Below, piece by piece: positions 34,613 to 47,568 of a DNA stretch of 64,000 nucleotides. Position 1 is the first letter of the stretch; each line of letters begins with the position of its first letter. The position numbers and the translations under genes were made by a program. Under the pieces are notes generated by a model. That model had not been told where the DNA came from. It searched no databases and was given only the letters and a program-made list of their open reading frames with translations. Source of the stretch: Monocercomonoides exilis. Its lineage: Eukaryota > Preaxostyla > Oxymonadida > Polymastigidae. The stretch spans positions 1,178,001 to 1,242,000 of the forward strand of contig LSRY02000016.1 in assembly GCA_001643675.2 (NCBI GenBank), read 5' to 3'.

Positions 34613-35815
34613 ATTTTTTTCTTTGATCAATGAACAGTTTATTATTCTCTGATGTAAAATGGATACACTAACGAAACTGCGAATCAAAATAATCAATTTA
34701 TTTGAAAACGTTTTCTCGAACAACAGATAGTTTCTCTAACAATTAATTTCTTAAGAAAAAAAATAATATCAATTATTTTCTATTTCTCTGTAAATGGAAA
34801 AGTTAATACTTATTAATTTATTATTTGAAATGATGAATTGATTCAAAAAAACATATATTTTGATATTATAAGAAAAAATATAAACAAAAAATTTGTTCAA
34901 AAAAAACAATTATTATCTTTAAAATAAAATTTATCTTTATCATTTTGAAAAAAATTAAATAAACTTTTTGAAGATAAAAAATTATATCACTTCCTTCATC
35001 AGAATTAATACATTTATAAAAATTGGAAACAAAAGATAAATTCTAGATATATAAATAATGAAATAGAAATATCAAATATTTATATTCTGAAGAAATTTAT
35101 TTTTTATTATGAAAAGTGTTTATTTTATAACATAATTAATTATTTTCTTATATTTTTGTTGATGAATAAGTTTTGATATTTTTGAAAAAGGAAAAATTAT
35201 GTTTGTGAAAAACATTTGATTTAAATTTGATTATTTAATAAATAATTTATTTCTTTCAGAATATTTTTTAGCTAAAAATATAAATCAGTTGTTATTAATA
35301 AAAAGTGAATTAACGTTTTCATAAAGTATTTTACGAGATATGATTAGATAATTACTAAAAATTATTTTCTTATAAATTTTGGAAGGAAAAAAGGTTTTTA
35401 ATATTCTGAATTAATTAGCTTGAGTTTTAATTTTTTCTTTTTTTTGGAAATGGAGAATTTGTTTTAGAAAATTGGATTTAAGTTATTGTTTTTATTAAAG
35501 AACAAATTTTTTGAAATCATTTTTAAAAATTGTTTGAATAATATAAATAACTATTTCATGGTTTTTAGTAATTCCTAAAAATATTCAAAAAAGAACTAAT
35601 TCTTTCAAAATGAATAATTAATGAAAGAATTATATATTTAACTAAAAAATAATTCATTTTCTCATATAAATAGAATAAATTTTTATTTCATTTGAAAGTT
35701 CTGCATTTCGAATCAGATAACGAAAAATAATAAAAATTTTTTTGGTGAATTTTTTCTATCACAAAAAGGAATAATATCAATTTTTCAATGAATAACTTAT
35801 TGCTTTGGTGCAAAT
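34613..35815. other. Very AT-rich DNA without visible genes
   Basis: Dominated by A/T with no coherent frame, GC island or inverted repeat noticed. Confidence 0.5.
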
Positions 35816-36082
35816 TATTTGACTTCAAGCATTTTCATTGACAAATTATGCACATTTCATTGAATTTTTTATTTCAAAAAAACTCAACAAAAATGTGTCC
35901 ATTTTTTGAAATTCGTGAAACAACACAATACTTTATGTTTTGATTTCAACGATGATTGTTTGAGGATGTGAAAGTCAAATTAATTTCTAAATCTGAGAAA
36001 GATTTATAAAGTTATTAGTGAAACAATCTTTTCATGCTTTGTGCAATAAATGCTTGAAAGTCCATATTTTCCCCCATATGTT
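35816..36082. repeat. MITE-like repeat, family A, copy 2
   Basis: Near-identical over about 260 bp to 46500-46766 (both contain TTGACTTCAAGCATTTTCAT and end ...ATGCTTGAAAGT). Ends are inverted (TTCAAGC/GCTTGAA). Near-identity of two copies 10.7 kb apart suggests recent movement. Confidence 0.7.
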
Positions 36083-36243
36083 AACAGGCATCGTAGAAAT
36101 CAAAACATAAGGTTTTCCAAAATTTCTCGAATGTCAAAAAATGAAACAATTTTTGTTATGTTTTTTGATATAAAAAAAATCCAATGAAATGTGCAAAATT
36201 TTTGCTATGAAAATGCATGATGTTAGATATTTTCTCCCATATT
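36083..36243. repeat. MITE-like repeat, family A, partial copy
   Basis: Directly abuts the previous copy and ends with GATATTTTCTCCCATAT, the family A terminal sequence. Internal deletion relative to the 26539 copy. Confidence 0.45.
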
Positions 36244-36444
36244 TTTGAAAAAAAAATACAAAATTTTCTTATGTTCATAAATTTTCTGTTCACAATGAAG
36301 TAACTTTTCTAAAATGGAAATAATAACATTGTTATGGTTTTGTTTATATTTTTGAAAAGCTATATAATTGAAAACAAAAAATTGAAGAAAATATTAAATT
36401 TATGTATTATTTTAAAAATATAACGAAAGGAAGTTTTCTAAAAG

Positions 36445-36480
<36 letters not shown>
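36445..36480. repeat. Poly(A) tract, 36 nt
   Basis: Uninterrupted A36. No retroposon body recognised upstream. Confidence 0.9.
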
Positions 36481-36481
<1 letters not shown>

Positions 36482-37665
36482 AGCCATTTGTTGAAAAATA
36501 TGAATTTTTTTATTTTTCAGAAAAAATCATCATTGAAATTCGATTATTTTCAAATGAATTCATCTTCTATTATTGGATTATAAATTATTTAATCAAAAAA
36601 ACGTTATTATCAAAAAACAAATTATGAAAACAGGAATTTTTCATATTTGAAATATTCAATTCAGGTTCTTAAAGATTTCTTCATTTGTTTTTTTATGATT
36701 TTCCTGTACATATATCAACATAAATAAAGTTTTTTGATTTCACAATTCATAATCAAACAATGGGAGATGAATTCATTTAAAATTATTTGATTTCAATTGT
36801 GATGACTTGGGTGATTATTTATGAAATCATATTTTCACACACAATAATTTCGGTGTAAATATATTTCTTAAATATCGATAAAATAAATTGAAAAGTGAAT
36901 AGGTTTATTGAAGACATTTTCATCTTATATTTTGAAAAAATCCTATATTTTAAATACAATTGTCATGCTTCTTTTCTTTTGAAACAAAAATTTCTTTCGA
37001 AAGACTTTCAATCTTTGAATAATCAACACCCCGAAAAAAGATATGATAACAAAAATAATCACCCACTTATTTCAGAAAAATTCATTTATTTCATGTTTGT
37101 TGACAAATAACACAAATCGATGTTCAATTTTTCAACATTTTTTTGAATATTAACAAAATAAAGTATGTTTATCACTTTTTCGAAACTCAGACAATAACCA
37201 AATTAACTCAAAAAAAAAATCTCTAAAAAAAATACTCAAATTAATCAATTCTGAATACTGTTAATATCGGATCTTATAACATCTGGTGTTGCACAACTTT
37301 TTGTGACTATTTCCGATTGTGATAATATTCGATATGACTCAACATTGAAATATGAAAAAAAAACAAATATTTGAAATAATTAATATTATGACTGTTTTTT
37401 TATTTTTTGAAATTCTTCAAAAATATACAATTTTCATTTTCAAAAATTATTTTTGCCATAAATGCACATTGTTTGAACTTATTTGAGCACATTTTTGAAA
37501 AATGAAAAAATGGACTTTTTTGGTTAAAAATTCGGTTTTTCATTGAAAAAATCATGCATAATAATAATAAATGTGATTAAATATATTCAACCCTGTGATT
37601 ATATGTGGTGGAAAATAAGGAACAATCGGTCAAAAACATCGATGCATTGAAAAAAAATGTGACTA
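36481..37665. other. AT-rich DNA without visible genes
   Basis: No coherent frame. A CATCTGGTGTTGCACAAC segment near 37280 weakly mirrors sequence near 38100, so the fold-back below may be larger. Confidence 0.45.
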
Positions 37666-38066
37666 TAGTTGGTGTTAATAATTGTAAACACTTTCAATAA
37701 CTGTGGACAGTGTGATTATCTCAACAATCGTACAGTTGCATTTTGACAACAAACCGAATTATTCCCTCAATGAATATGAACTTATAAGACATACAGAAAT
37801 GAAACAATTTGCTCTGCATAATTTTGAATAAAACATTTTTAATTTTCGGAGAAACCCAAAGAAATTTAAATCTCAAAATATCTCCGAAAAATGAAAATAT
37901 GTCTTTCTTTATTCTTGGGAGCAAGTTGTTTCATTTTAGGTGACTTATGAGTTTGTGTTCTATAATGGAATAATTGGGTTAATTGTTTAAAAGCAACTGT
38001 ACGATTGTTGAGATAATCACACTGTCCACAGTTATTGAAAGTGTTTACAATTATTAACACCAACTA
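37666..38066. repeat. Fold-back element with 74-bp inverted arms
   Basis: 37666-37739 is a perfect or near-perfect inverted match to 37993-38066 (TAGTTGGTGTTAATAATTGT and complement). The spacer of about 250 bp is AT-rich and non-coding. Confidence 0.75.
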
Positions 38067-38223
38067 TTTAACTGATGTTGACGATATTTGACATGATGAC
38101 ATCCGGTTTGTATTGCAGTCACAAAAAGTTGTTCAAAAACAGATGCAATCATATACGATTTTGATTAAGTTAAAATGAAAGAATTTTCCTCAAACTGATT
38201 TAATGATGATTTCTATTTATTCA

Positions 38224-39100
38224 TCAAAATTATAAAAAAATATCATTATTTATATGAACGTTATTAGAATATTCTTTATTTTCTGCATTGTGTTGATCAT
38301 TCAGAATATGTTCAGCATAATGAATATCTTAATTTTTTGAAAGATCAATTTCTTTTTCCGCAATTGTGGGCTTGACTTCCTGAATAAAATGAATCAATTT
38401 TTCGAAAATGTCGGCAAAACTTGGATTAAGATTCCTTACCACAAGCCACATTGATAAGCAATCTGCAATGATTTTTTTTCGAATGCAGTGATTTGGTAAA
38501 AACAATCTTAAATGATTCCACAGCCCTTCAACAGTATTTGAAAATGCACCTGTTTCTGTATCTTTGATGTTCATTTTATGACAGACCGAAATATGTTCAT
38601 TGCTAATATCTTTCAGACAATTATAGCTTTTCCATTCATCACTAATTATTGTTGTTCCTAGTAAAATTCTATCTTGAATTATCGGGATCAATGTTTCTTT
38701 TGTTCTGCTTGGAACAATGATAACAAAATTTGTTCCAGCTCCTCCTCCTTCCTTCCTCTCAACTCCTCCGAAAATCCACAGCAAATCCTTCTTTCCTCCT
38801 CTTCCATATTTCCTTCTCCTCCAAACAGCTTCATCAATTCCCGTGCTTTCTCATAATCCTCCTAATTTTGGAATTGTTTCACTTTATATTTGTGTGCAAA
38901 CAACTCGAACAACGCTTGTCCAAAAGCCTATGGTTGGACGAGAAACACCTGTTTGAAAATGAATTTGTTTCAATTCTATTCGTATCATTAATAAACATTC
39001 AACACCTGACATAGCCACATAGGACACTTTCTCATTTGTTCATTATCCATTTTTTGTTTAATTAAACATATTTTTTTTCTTATACATTAAATTTTTTTGA
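38224..39100 (-). pseudogene. Merlin-like transposase (copy 38k)
   Basis: TGVSRPTIGFW (HTH-like), GIDEAVWRRRKYGRGGKK (first Asp), TIISDEWKSYNCL (second Asp) and NTVEGLWNHLRL (Glu) match ISXO2-like DDE transposases. TAA codons at about 38895 and 38329 are read as Gln, and the coherent tail reaches TGA 38224-38226. One in-frame TGA just before the first Asp block, where the 47-kb copy has Gly, makes this a dead copy. Confidence 0.7.
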
Positions 39101-40200
39101 TTAACAATCACTGGACAACATTTGTGGAACGAAGAAATATCATATGGAACATTTATTTTTGTAAGTATTATATTGCATCATATTTCGAAAAAAAAACAAG
39201 AAAAAAATTGTTTCGTTTATTTTTGTTGATTATTGGCATATTTCTTTTTTAAAACATTTTTTTATTGTAATTTATTTATTTTATGATTATCTGAAAAAAT
39301 GAAAAAATACAGGAAAAAATACAAAACTTAAAGCTTTTTCAAAGAAAAATATTGCACAGTGAATGGACTTTTCGTTCTCGAATAACATGAACTAAATGGT
39401 GTTTTATTTTTTTAGAAATACTCGTGAGATAACAACACATTTTGTTTTTATATAAGAGATGGTTTCAATCAATTATGAGTATTTGATATATTTTGTAATC
39501 TGACTAAGTAAAAGAAAGTTTTAGAAAATCAAATATTTCACACTTTGTGCAAAAAAAGCTTGAAAAAACGCATTATCCCAATTAATAATCTGCTTTTTTT
39601 TTAAAACAATTTGAAATTGTTTTAAAATAAAAACAAATTGATTTTTGATGAAAAAGAAAGACAAATAATGCAAATCATTCTGGTAAAAAATGTTTTCTTA
39701 TCGAATGCTCATGTGCGAGTTATTGAGATTTTTTGTTAAGAAATCGATCATTCATACAAAAATTATATTTTAAAAACAAATATTAAACAATTTCAAAAAG
39801 AAACGAACGATAAAGAATATTAAAAACATTTTCGAAACAATTTCTTTTAGCGAATTCATTCATCGCTCAAATGGGAACAGCAGTTTAGCAATAAAGATAT
39901 TGAACTGTTTCGATTTCATTATAAGCTATGCAAATTGTCATCGTTGAAGAAATCATATGCATTTTGTTGATGGTGGAGAACAAGATAAATATAATAATTA
40001 ATTTTCAAAGAACGGAAACAAACTCAACTGGAATCATTTCACAATCTTTTCAGAGTTCAAACTTTAACCATTTCTATTCATTTGCCAATTATTTTATAAA
40101 GGGATAAACATTCAATTAGCGAAGTTACTCATGAAACAAATCTTTCTAATAAAACAGTTCTAAAATTCAATCAAATAATAAGAAGAATATGCGGTTTCAT
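39101..40200. other. AT-rich DNA without visible genes
   Basis: No coherent frame. The end may include the decayed N-terminal part of the transposase that follows. Confidence 0.4.
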
Positions 40201-40204
40201 TGAG

Positions 40205-40657
40205 ATGGAATGCTTAGAAAAAATTGGAAAAAATCGAATCGAAGAAATCGACGAGACTCTTGTGCACAAAAGAAAAAATGGAATTGGCAGAATTCAGGAT
40301 CAACAGTGGCTGTGGGGATTGTGTGAAAGAAAGATTGAAGGAGCACCTCAACATTTCAAAGTGGAATTTGTTGCAAACAGAACCGAAGAAACACTCACGT
40401 ATTTTTTGGAAAAGAATATCGATAAAAGCGCCATTGTTTACTCCGACATGTGGTCTTCTCACAATGGAATAAAGATTGCAGGATATCAGCACGATTATGT
40501 GAATCATTCAAAAAATTTTGTTAAACCTGAAGACAAAAAAGTTCACATTCAAACCATCGAGCGAATGTGGTCGCATATTAAATGCCTCATTCAAAAGCGT
40601 GGAAGGATATTGGAACAAATAAAGGAAAACGCACTGGAGCTTCAATATCGGTTTTAA
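40205..40657 (+). CDS. Divergent Merlin-like transposase core
   Basis: EEIDETLVHKRKNGIGR (first Asp), IVYSDMWSSHNGI (second Asp) and QTIERMWSHIKCLIQ (Glu) give a complete DDE set. It is distinct from the 38-, 47- and 53-kb copies, so it represents another Merlin lineage. The N-terminal zinc-ribbon/HTH part is not in frame. The TAA at 40655 may be read as Gln, with a short extension. Confidence 0.65.
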   Translation: MECLEKIGKNRIEEIDETLVHKRKNGIGRIQDQQWLWGLCERKIEGAPQHFKVEFVANRTEETLTYFLEKNIDKSAIVYSDMWSSHNGIKIAGYQHDYVNHSKNFVKPEDKKVHIQTIERMWSHIKCLIQKRGRILEQIKENALELQYRF

Positions 40658-40699
40658 ACAAAGAAATCAATAACAAAGAAAATTTAAAACATGTGTTTT

Positions 40700-41240
40700 T
40701 ACAATAAAAATGAATAGAATTTTTATTTGATATGAACATGGCTAATTTTTTTAACTTTTTTTCGTTTTGTTCTCAAATAAAGCTAAATTTTCTTATTTTC
40801 ATCAATTTTCTTTTCCCACTAATAAAACATCAATAAAATGGAAACAGAACCTTTAAGCTGTGATTATTTCCATTTCAGAAAAGTTGAGAAAGTGTTTACA
40901 GATAATTAATGAGAATACGAAATTTTTATTTTTTTTTGAAAATAAAACCAAAGTTATTTTTCGAAAAAAAAAAAATATCTTGACTTGTTATTTGTTGATT
41001 CATTGGGAAAAATTTTTTTCTTACAAAAATTGAGAATAGAAAAAATGAAGTTTTAAGACAAATTATCAAAAACATGTTTGTAATTTTGTCATTGTTACAA
41101 TTTTCTCTTTTCATATTTCTGAGTTTTTCAAAAATATTTGATTTTTGCAAAAAGTTCGACTGTTAAAAACACTTTAAATATTTCAAAGGAATTATTTTTT
41201 GGTGATTCTGAAAGTTGAAATTTAAAAAAAAGTGAGAAAT
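40700..41240. other. AT-rich intergenic DNA
   Basis: No coherent frame. A weak family-B-like GAACCTTTAAG...CAGAAAAGTT arrangement lies at 40848-40883. Confidence 0.4.
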
Positions 41241-41249
41241 ACTGAGAAA

Positions 41250-42243
41250 TCATATGTATATGTGATAATTTTTATTGGGACTTTTTCTTTTTCGAGGAGA
41301 ACAATCGATTTGCAACAACTCATTAATAAGAAAGTGTTCTTCACTGGATAATCCTTTATCTTTATTCATTGAAATGCACATTATTGTTCCTTGCATATCT
41401 GGTATCTCTTTGTTCTTTTCAGGGTCTGTTTCCTTCCTCTCTCCCGAATTACTGTCCTCAGATTCTTCGACACTCATTGTTCGTTTTTCTGATTAACCAG
41501 TCTGCCCATATGAAATCGTTTGATATGGAGGTTTCATTGTTGGTGTTGTTTGTATCGAGAATTGTGCGGTTGCTTTGTTTGCGAGATTTGATTATTGAAT
41601 TGGAGGAAGACCAAAATTATGATAGTTGTTTTCTGTGTCGTCAAAAAGGAAATGCCATTAGTTTGTTTAAAAAAGCGAATTTTCTCAATTGTGGTGTCTT
41701 CTTCCCATCGTGAACTATTTTTCTCTGGAGAAAAGAGCGCGTGGGCAATCCGGTTTGCCAGTTTTGCTTTATCGTATGATCTGGACGGTGTGTGAGCAGT
41801 TGTTGATAGGCGTGCGTGTTTTGCGACACAAACCTCTTGGATCCCACTTGACTCTAGCTTGGATATCGAAATTTGTTTTGATGCGTTTGTGGAGAATTTT
41901 TACGTTTCTCCTCCTTTCAGCATCTCTGTTTTGCAAGCTTCCTTATTGTCTTCACAGTAAGTGGTGTGTGATGCGTTGTGTTGAGAAGGAACGAATCTCA
42001 ATTTTCATACGTTGCTTTAACTCTCTCCCAAAGGGCGAAAATAGCTCTTGCCGGACATATTCGCTTGTGATCCTCCTTGAGGAATGGAACTGTGATGTCT
42101 TCGCTGGATCTGAAAGTCTTGAGTTTTGTGGATACATATATCGCATCATTTTCAAATATTGAGTTGTCCATTGATGTCTGTTCCAGCTTATGAAATCTAC
42201 AAGAAGTGAACAGCATCACCAACGAAATTCACTTCTCTGCTTG

Positions 42244-42303
<60 letters not shown>

Positions 42304-42601
42304 AAAGAAAGATATTAGTTCAACACGTTGTTCTCGTACAATAATAGCAGATGTCTGGGCTCCACTTTTTTGTGTTCAGCTTTCTATGGGTCTGGGAAAA
42401 CGATAACGATCGAAATATTGTGCTTATTAAACGAACGTTACTCAAGTCCTTACCATATACCGTCTTGGAGAAGAGTGAAATCGCTGACCGTGTAGCACAC
42501 AGGCATGAATATTTACCACCTTTGTCTCTCATGGATAGTAGACAATTTGCACAATCCATTGACCATTCATCGAAATATTTCGGGAACGGCCCCAGTTTCA
42601 A
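41250..42601 (-). pseudogene. Tyrosine recombinase, DIRS copy 5, interrupted
   Basis: RDKGGKYSCLCATRSAISLF matches the recombinase N-half of copy 4. LFTSCRFHKLEQTS is box I, and VAKHARLSTTAHTPS corresponds to the segment after box II. The reading is broken by a poly(A) run of about 55 nt (42248-42300) that appears as poly-T on the coding strand just before a TAG acceptor-like site, and by TGA codons. An acidic C-terminal tail follows. Confidence 0.5.
42248..42300. repeat. Poly(A) tract within recombinase
   Basis: Uninterrupted A run of about 53 nt inside the minus-strand recombinase. On the coding strand it is a T-run directly followed by AG and then resumed recombinase sequence. Confidence 0.9.
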
Positions 42602-42904
42602 CTCTTCCCATTCCCTGCTGAAGTGCGCAAAGCCAAAGGTGTATTGATTCCATGTGGACTTTGCTATGCTCTCCTTCGTAACGGAAATGATCCTATCTTA
42701 ATCTCCACAGCGCCTGAGGCTTTCACACCACTGTTCTTCTCCCTCTTCTCTTCACAGGAAAGTGTTACTACCGTGTGTCCACTGGGAGGCAGTACTGCAC
42801 CAGTTCTCATCAGACCATCTCCCGGGATAAAACCCGTTTTCTAGTTCCTCTAAATATGATATTGAAACATCCTCTTCCAGCAAGTTGCTCCATTTCTGAT
42901 TCCT

Positions 42905-43811
42905 TCATGCCAATAGAAGAATGATTGCTCTCGCTTTCTCCGCTTTTTCTTTCTTTAGACTCAGAAGAATCAGCGGAATCTGGGGATGAATGAGCATTGT
43001 GTTAATTGTCCAAACAGCAGTGAGACTATCTTGAGCGAACGAACTTCCTGGATCATACCATGTCTCCATCCTCTTGTTTCCTTCGTTTGTGAAACCGTCT
43101 ATCCCTGCTATCACTCCGAGAGCTCTCTCAGCTTCTTTCAGACATTGACTCCTTATCATATGATCTCCTGCGTCCTCCAACCTGGACAATGCGTCTGCGG
43201 TTGTGTTTTTCTCCACTGGAATGTGGATTGCTGTCATCGTCAATTTAATCGAGTAACATGTGACCTTGATATTTCTCAATAAAGGCAGGAGGTTGGATCT
43301 CGCACACCACCTGTTGTTGTTGAATACCACACTGGGGTTGACGGAGCGGAGATGAATCTTTCGCATATGGTTGAGATTGATTTTTGATGAAAAATTGATG
43401 AGACTTAAAAAGACTACAAGGAGCTCCTTGAATTTGGATGTTTGGAGCTTTGAGCTGCTGTTGAGCTATTTGTTTAAATGAAATCTCTCTCCTCTAACGA
43501 CAAAGATTGCTCTACAAGCACATTGCAAAACATCTTTAGAAAAAATAACATCTGACTTCGAGAAGTCCACCAGTTCATTTCTGTGTCTCTTATTGAGTCT
43601 TTTGATCAAGAAATCCAGTTGTTTCTTCATGCTTCTGTGCAAGAACACAGCTCCTTCCCAACCATTTTTCTTAACCTCCTTGTTAAGGAAATCGAACATT
43701 TTGTTCATGAACAACGAGGTGCCTTTGAACACGAACTGTTCAGAGGTGAGCTGTCCTGTGAAAGAAATCGACTCTCTCAAATTTGCAAAGTTATGAATAA
43801 AAAAATTCGGA
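42905..43811 (-). CDS. RNase H domain, DIRS copy 5
   Basis: LRESISFTGQLTSEQFVFKG is the connection. A Cys-Ala-Cys-Arg-Ala-Ile-Phe stretch follows, then SSKLQTSKFKELLVVF after a TAG read as Gln (43466), VVFNNNRWCARSNLLPLL and TTADALSRLEDAGDH. The frame ends at TGA just after ILLLA, where copy 4 has the Trp of the LLLPDWKGQIW motif, so the stop is a TGG-to-TGA type change. Confidence 0.6.
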
Positions 43812-44010
43812 GACTTTGGAATTGAAACTTTATTTGATGGAAAACAGACGATAAATCCTTTCACTATTTCAATATAAAAATGAATCAATAAAACGAAATT
43901 GAAGAGAGAAAATAATTATTAGAATCTCAGTTTCAATAGAATTTTCCATGCATCAACATTTAATTAACATTTTTTATTTATTAATTTCATTATGCCTTTC
44001 TACACAAACA

Positions 44011-46499
44011 AAAAAAAGATTTTTATCAGCTCTCAACAGGTGGTTTCTTAACGAGTTGAAGATAATTAAATGGATTCGAAACAAAAATCTCATTTATTCA
44101 TCAATGTTCAGTTTGAAAAGGATAAAAAAATTTTTTGAATTTTCATCTTGAAAAAAAAATTGCAACAATTTCAGATCTAAGCCCTTTTTAAAAACATTAA
44201 GGAGCAAATCAGAATTTCAAAAAAAAGCCACATCTTAATTAATTTTCATTATTGGACTTTTTTTTTGGTTGCATTTGGAACAGCTGTATGCTGCAATATT
44301 TGCATAAGGAAAAATTTCCATAATTCCAAAACTTCAAATAATATTTTGGAAAGTTATCGTTTTTCACCGATATAAGCACATTGAAAAAGTTAGGAGGAGA
44401 GATAAAATTTTTGAAATTTTTGAGGCATTTTCTTTCTTGATATTGAGTTAAAATGAAATGTTAATCAAATTATTTGCAAGAGTTCAATTATCGAAGAAAT
44501 CAAGATAAGAATTTTGATGATTTTTGAGAGGTCTTCTTTTTATAAACATTTGAAGACGTCAATGCTATTAAGGAGGATGAATAAATCTGGAAAGTGATGA
44601 AAATCTCGAAATTTTATTGTTTTTATGTTTCGAAAATTTCGAATAATAAATGTGATAAAAACAAATATGAAATTGATTTTCAAATATTTACAAAATTGAC
44701 ATTTTTTAATTTTTTGTTTTTTTAATAGACAAAATTCCCTATGCAATATATCCGGAAAGAATCTTTAAAAAATTTCAATGTCTATGAATTTGTTATCAAT
44801 TTATTATAAACGTAAATAAAATGTTTTTATATTTTTTAAACAATAAATGTTTATTATTTTGGAATTATTTTTTGTTGTTAATATTGAACAACAAAAAATC
44901 AAAAAAGAGAAATGGATAGAATCAGCATGTTAACAAAATAAGTTCTCGTAAAAATACATGTGATTTTTGATTAAACACTATATTTTTTTAAACCCTTGAA
45001 ACATTTATTAATTTTAAAAAATATTTTGTATGATAATAGCTTCAATTTAGTCACATTTTCATTAATATTCCACATGCACTATTTATTTTTTCCAAAGAAA
45101 ACATTTGCATTACTGTCAAAATAAGAAATAATAAAATAAATCTGTTTCAAAAGCTAAAAAATATACATACTTTCAATAGGACCGAACTTGATAATAATAA
45201 TCATGTCAACCATATATATAATATAAAAAATACACCGAAACTATTTCTGTTTTCATTCTAATTCAATGATTTTCTTCTGCCGAATGCTTTTTCATGTTTG
45301 TTGATGAAAATTTCATTAATATGAAGCTTTTGTTGCTTGATAATAACGATTTTTTTAAAAAAGATACAACCATGAAAAACTATTGAAACATGGAATTGAT
45401 AAAAGTTTCTCTTTAAGGTTTTTTTATTTTATATTTTTTTTTGTATTTTTTTTTCTATTTTATTTCGTTTTATTTATTATTTATTTATTTTTGTGACAGA
45501 CAAATGATTTTATAACTTGTCGTTTCATTGAGGTGTAATTTTGAATGCTGACAAGTTTATTCAGGAGTTTAGTGGTATTCTGCTATAAAAATGAGTTTTT
45601 ATAAAAAAATAAATCAAATCAATGAATAAAATCTGATGAGTTCTTCTTTTAAATAAGACTTGAAGTTATTTGCAAAAAAAAATGTGATTTTGAGTGGTTA
45701 TGTTGAAGTTTAACGAGAAAAGGACTGAGTGAAATATTATAGTGCAACAGAAGTGTGAAACAAAACATTTCTAAATATCCATTGATATAAAATAGAATAT
45801 TTCCTTTTTGAAAATTCATTATTTTTCTTATGATATTTCATAAATATTGAAAAATCATTTCTAATTGAAGAAATAAGATATACAAAATTCATCATAATAA
45901 TAATTTTCAGAATTTGGTTTTTGAGCACGATTTTTATTTAAAAGAGGATAATTTGTGAGCGATGCAAATAAGTTTTTCATCAGATATTTCAAATTGGAAT
46001 GTTTCAAAATAACTACCAAAAAACTTTTATTTCAATAAGTTTGAAAATCAGCAAGAATAATGAAATGATTTAACGATGAATACTTAATGTTGTCTTATTT
46101 GAAAAAGTTGAATTATCCTCCTGAAGCGTAAATGTGTTTTATCTTTCATTTTTTTCGATATGAATATTTTATTACACATAATAATAATTTTTTCATTTCA
46201 ATATTTTTTCCTGATTATTCCTTTGTGAATTGTTTCTATCTGCTTTCATCATGGACTTGACTTATATCATAACACACAACACTCTCTTGAATTTTTTTAA
46301 TTCATTATGAAACTGATCCATCTCGAAAAAGAAACAATACACAAACAATAACAGTCTTTATTGGGTTATATATTTTGAAAAGTCGCATATGTTAAATATC
46401 TGTATTAATTAAAAACTGAACCTCATTTGGTTATTTTTGTCAATAAATCCACAAAATTTTCAACAATACACATATTCTTGTGTCAAACATAGTGTTAAA
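44011..46499. other. AT-rich interior of the 5.36-kb insertion
   Basis: No coherent frame in either code across about 2.5 kb, and no GC island. Confidence 0.5.
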
Positions 46500-46766
46500 T
46501 ATTTGACTTCAAGCATTTTCATTGACAAATTATGCACATTTCATTGAATTTTTTATTTCAAAAAAACTCAACAAAAATGTGTCCATTTTTTGAAATTCGT
46601 GAAACAACACAATACTTTATGTTTTGATTTCAACGATGATTGTTTGAGGATGTGAAAGTCAAATTAATTTCTAAATCTGAGAAAGATTTATAAAGTTATT
46701 AGTGAAACAATCTTTTCATGCTTTGTGCAATAAATGCTTGAAAGTTCATATTTTCACTCATATGTT
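46500..46766. repeat. MITE-like repeat, family A, copy 3
   Basis: Near-identical to 35816-36082 in direct orientation. Confidence 0.7.
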
Positions 46767-47373
46767 TAATAATTATTATTTGCAAAGTGATAACGTTTGA
46801 TGGATTAATTGACAAATAATAAAGTTCAAATGATGTTCAGTTTTGTTTTACACAGATATTAAACATTTGCGACTTTACAAAAAGAACAACCTGTATATAA
46901 CTCAAAAACAACAAAGTTGACCAAGACAAATGAAGATTATTTGGAAGAATGAAAATTTTAATAAAAAAATTCTTTAATTCTATTCATTCGACTTTTATTC
47001 GTTTGGTCACATTCATCTGAAAAGCTTGAAACAAATTTTTTCCTCTCGCTCATTAAAAATAAACTGAAATTCTCATTTCCAATATTTATTTATTATTACG
47101 ATGTTTTGCAAAAAATTTGCATCAATTCATTCAAATGAATAAATAACAAAAACAATTGAAAGAATTTTTAAAAACAATTGCATTCGAAAGTCTCAAGAGA
47201 ATAATTGGCATAATAGTACAATATTGCATTTTTCAAACTTAACAAATTAATCAATGATAACGTTGCATATGTTGTTTAATAAACATATGACATGTTAATA
47301 ACATGCGGAAATGCGTTTTGAGCAGAAATAAAAAAAATAAAAAATTTCAAATTTTTTATTATTTTTTTCATGA

Positions 47374-47537
47374 TCAAAAAAATTTTGAAATGCAAATGTG
47401 AACAATCGTCTTCTATGGTGTATATTCTGAAGCGCTTTCACCGTCTCCAGCTCCTAAATCATCGTCTTCGAACAATTCGTCTTCGTTGGGAATAATATCT
47501 TCAAAAAATAGCACTTCTTCATCAACATCATCGTCAT

Positions 47538-47568
<31 letters not shown>

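Larger units (their letters stand above)
41250..43811 (-). mobile_element. DIRS copy 5, 3' half (RNase H and recombinase)
   Basis: Minus-strand order: RNase H (43810-42905), recombinase N-half (42601-42320), catalytic part in pieces (42222-41520) and acidic tail (41477-41250). The Gag/RT half lies at 49171-50870, beyond an insertion bounded by inverted repeats, so the two halves were probably once one element. Confidence 0.65.
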
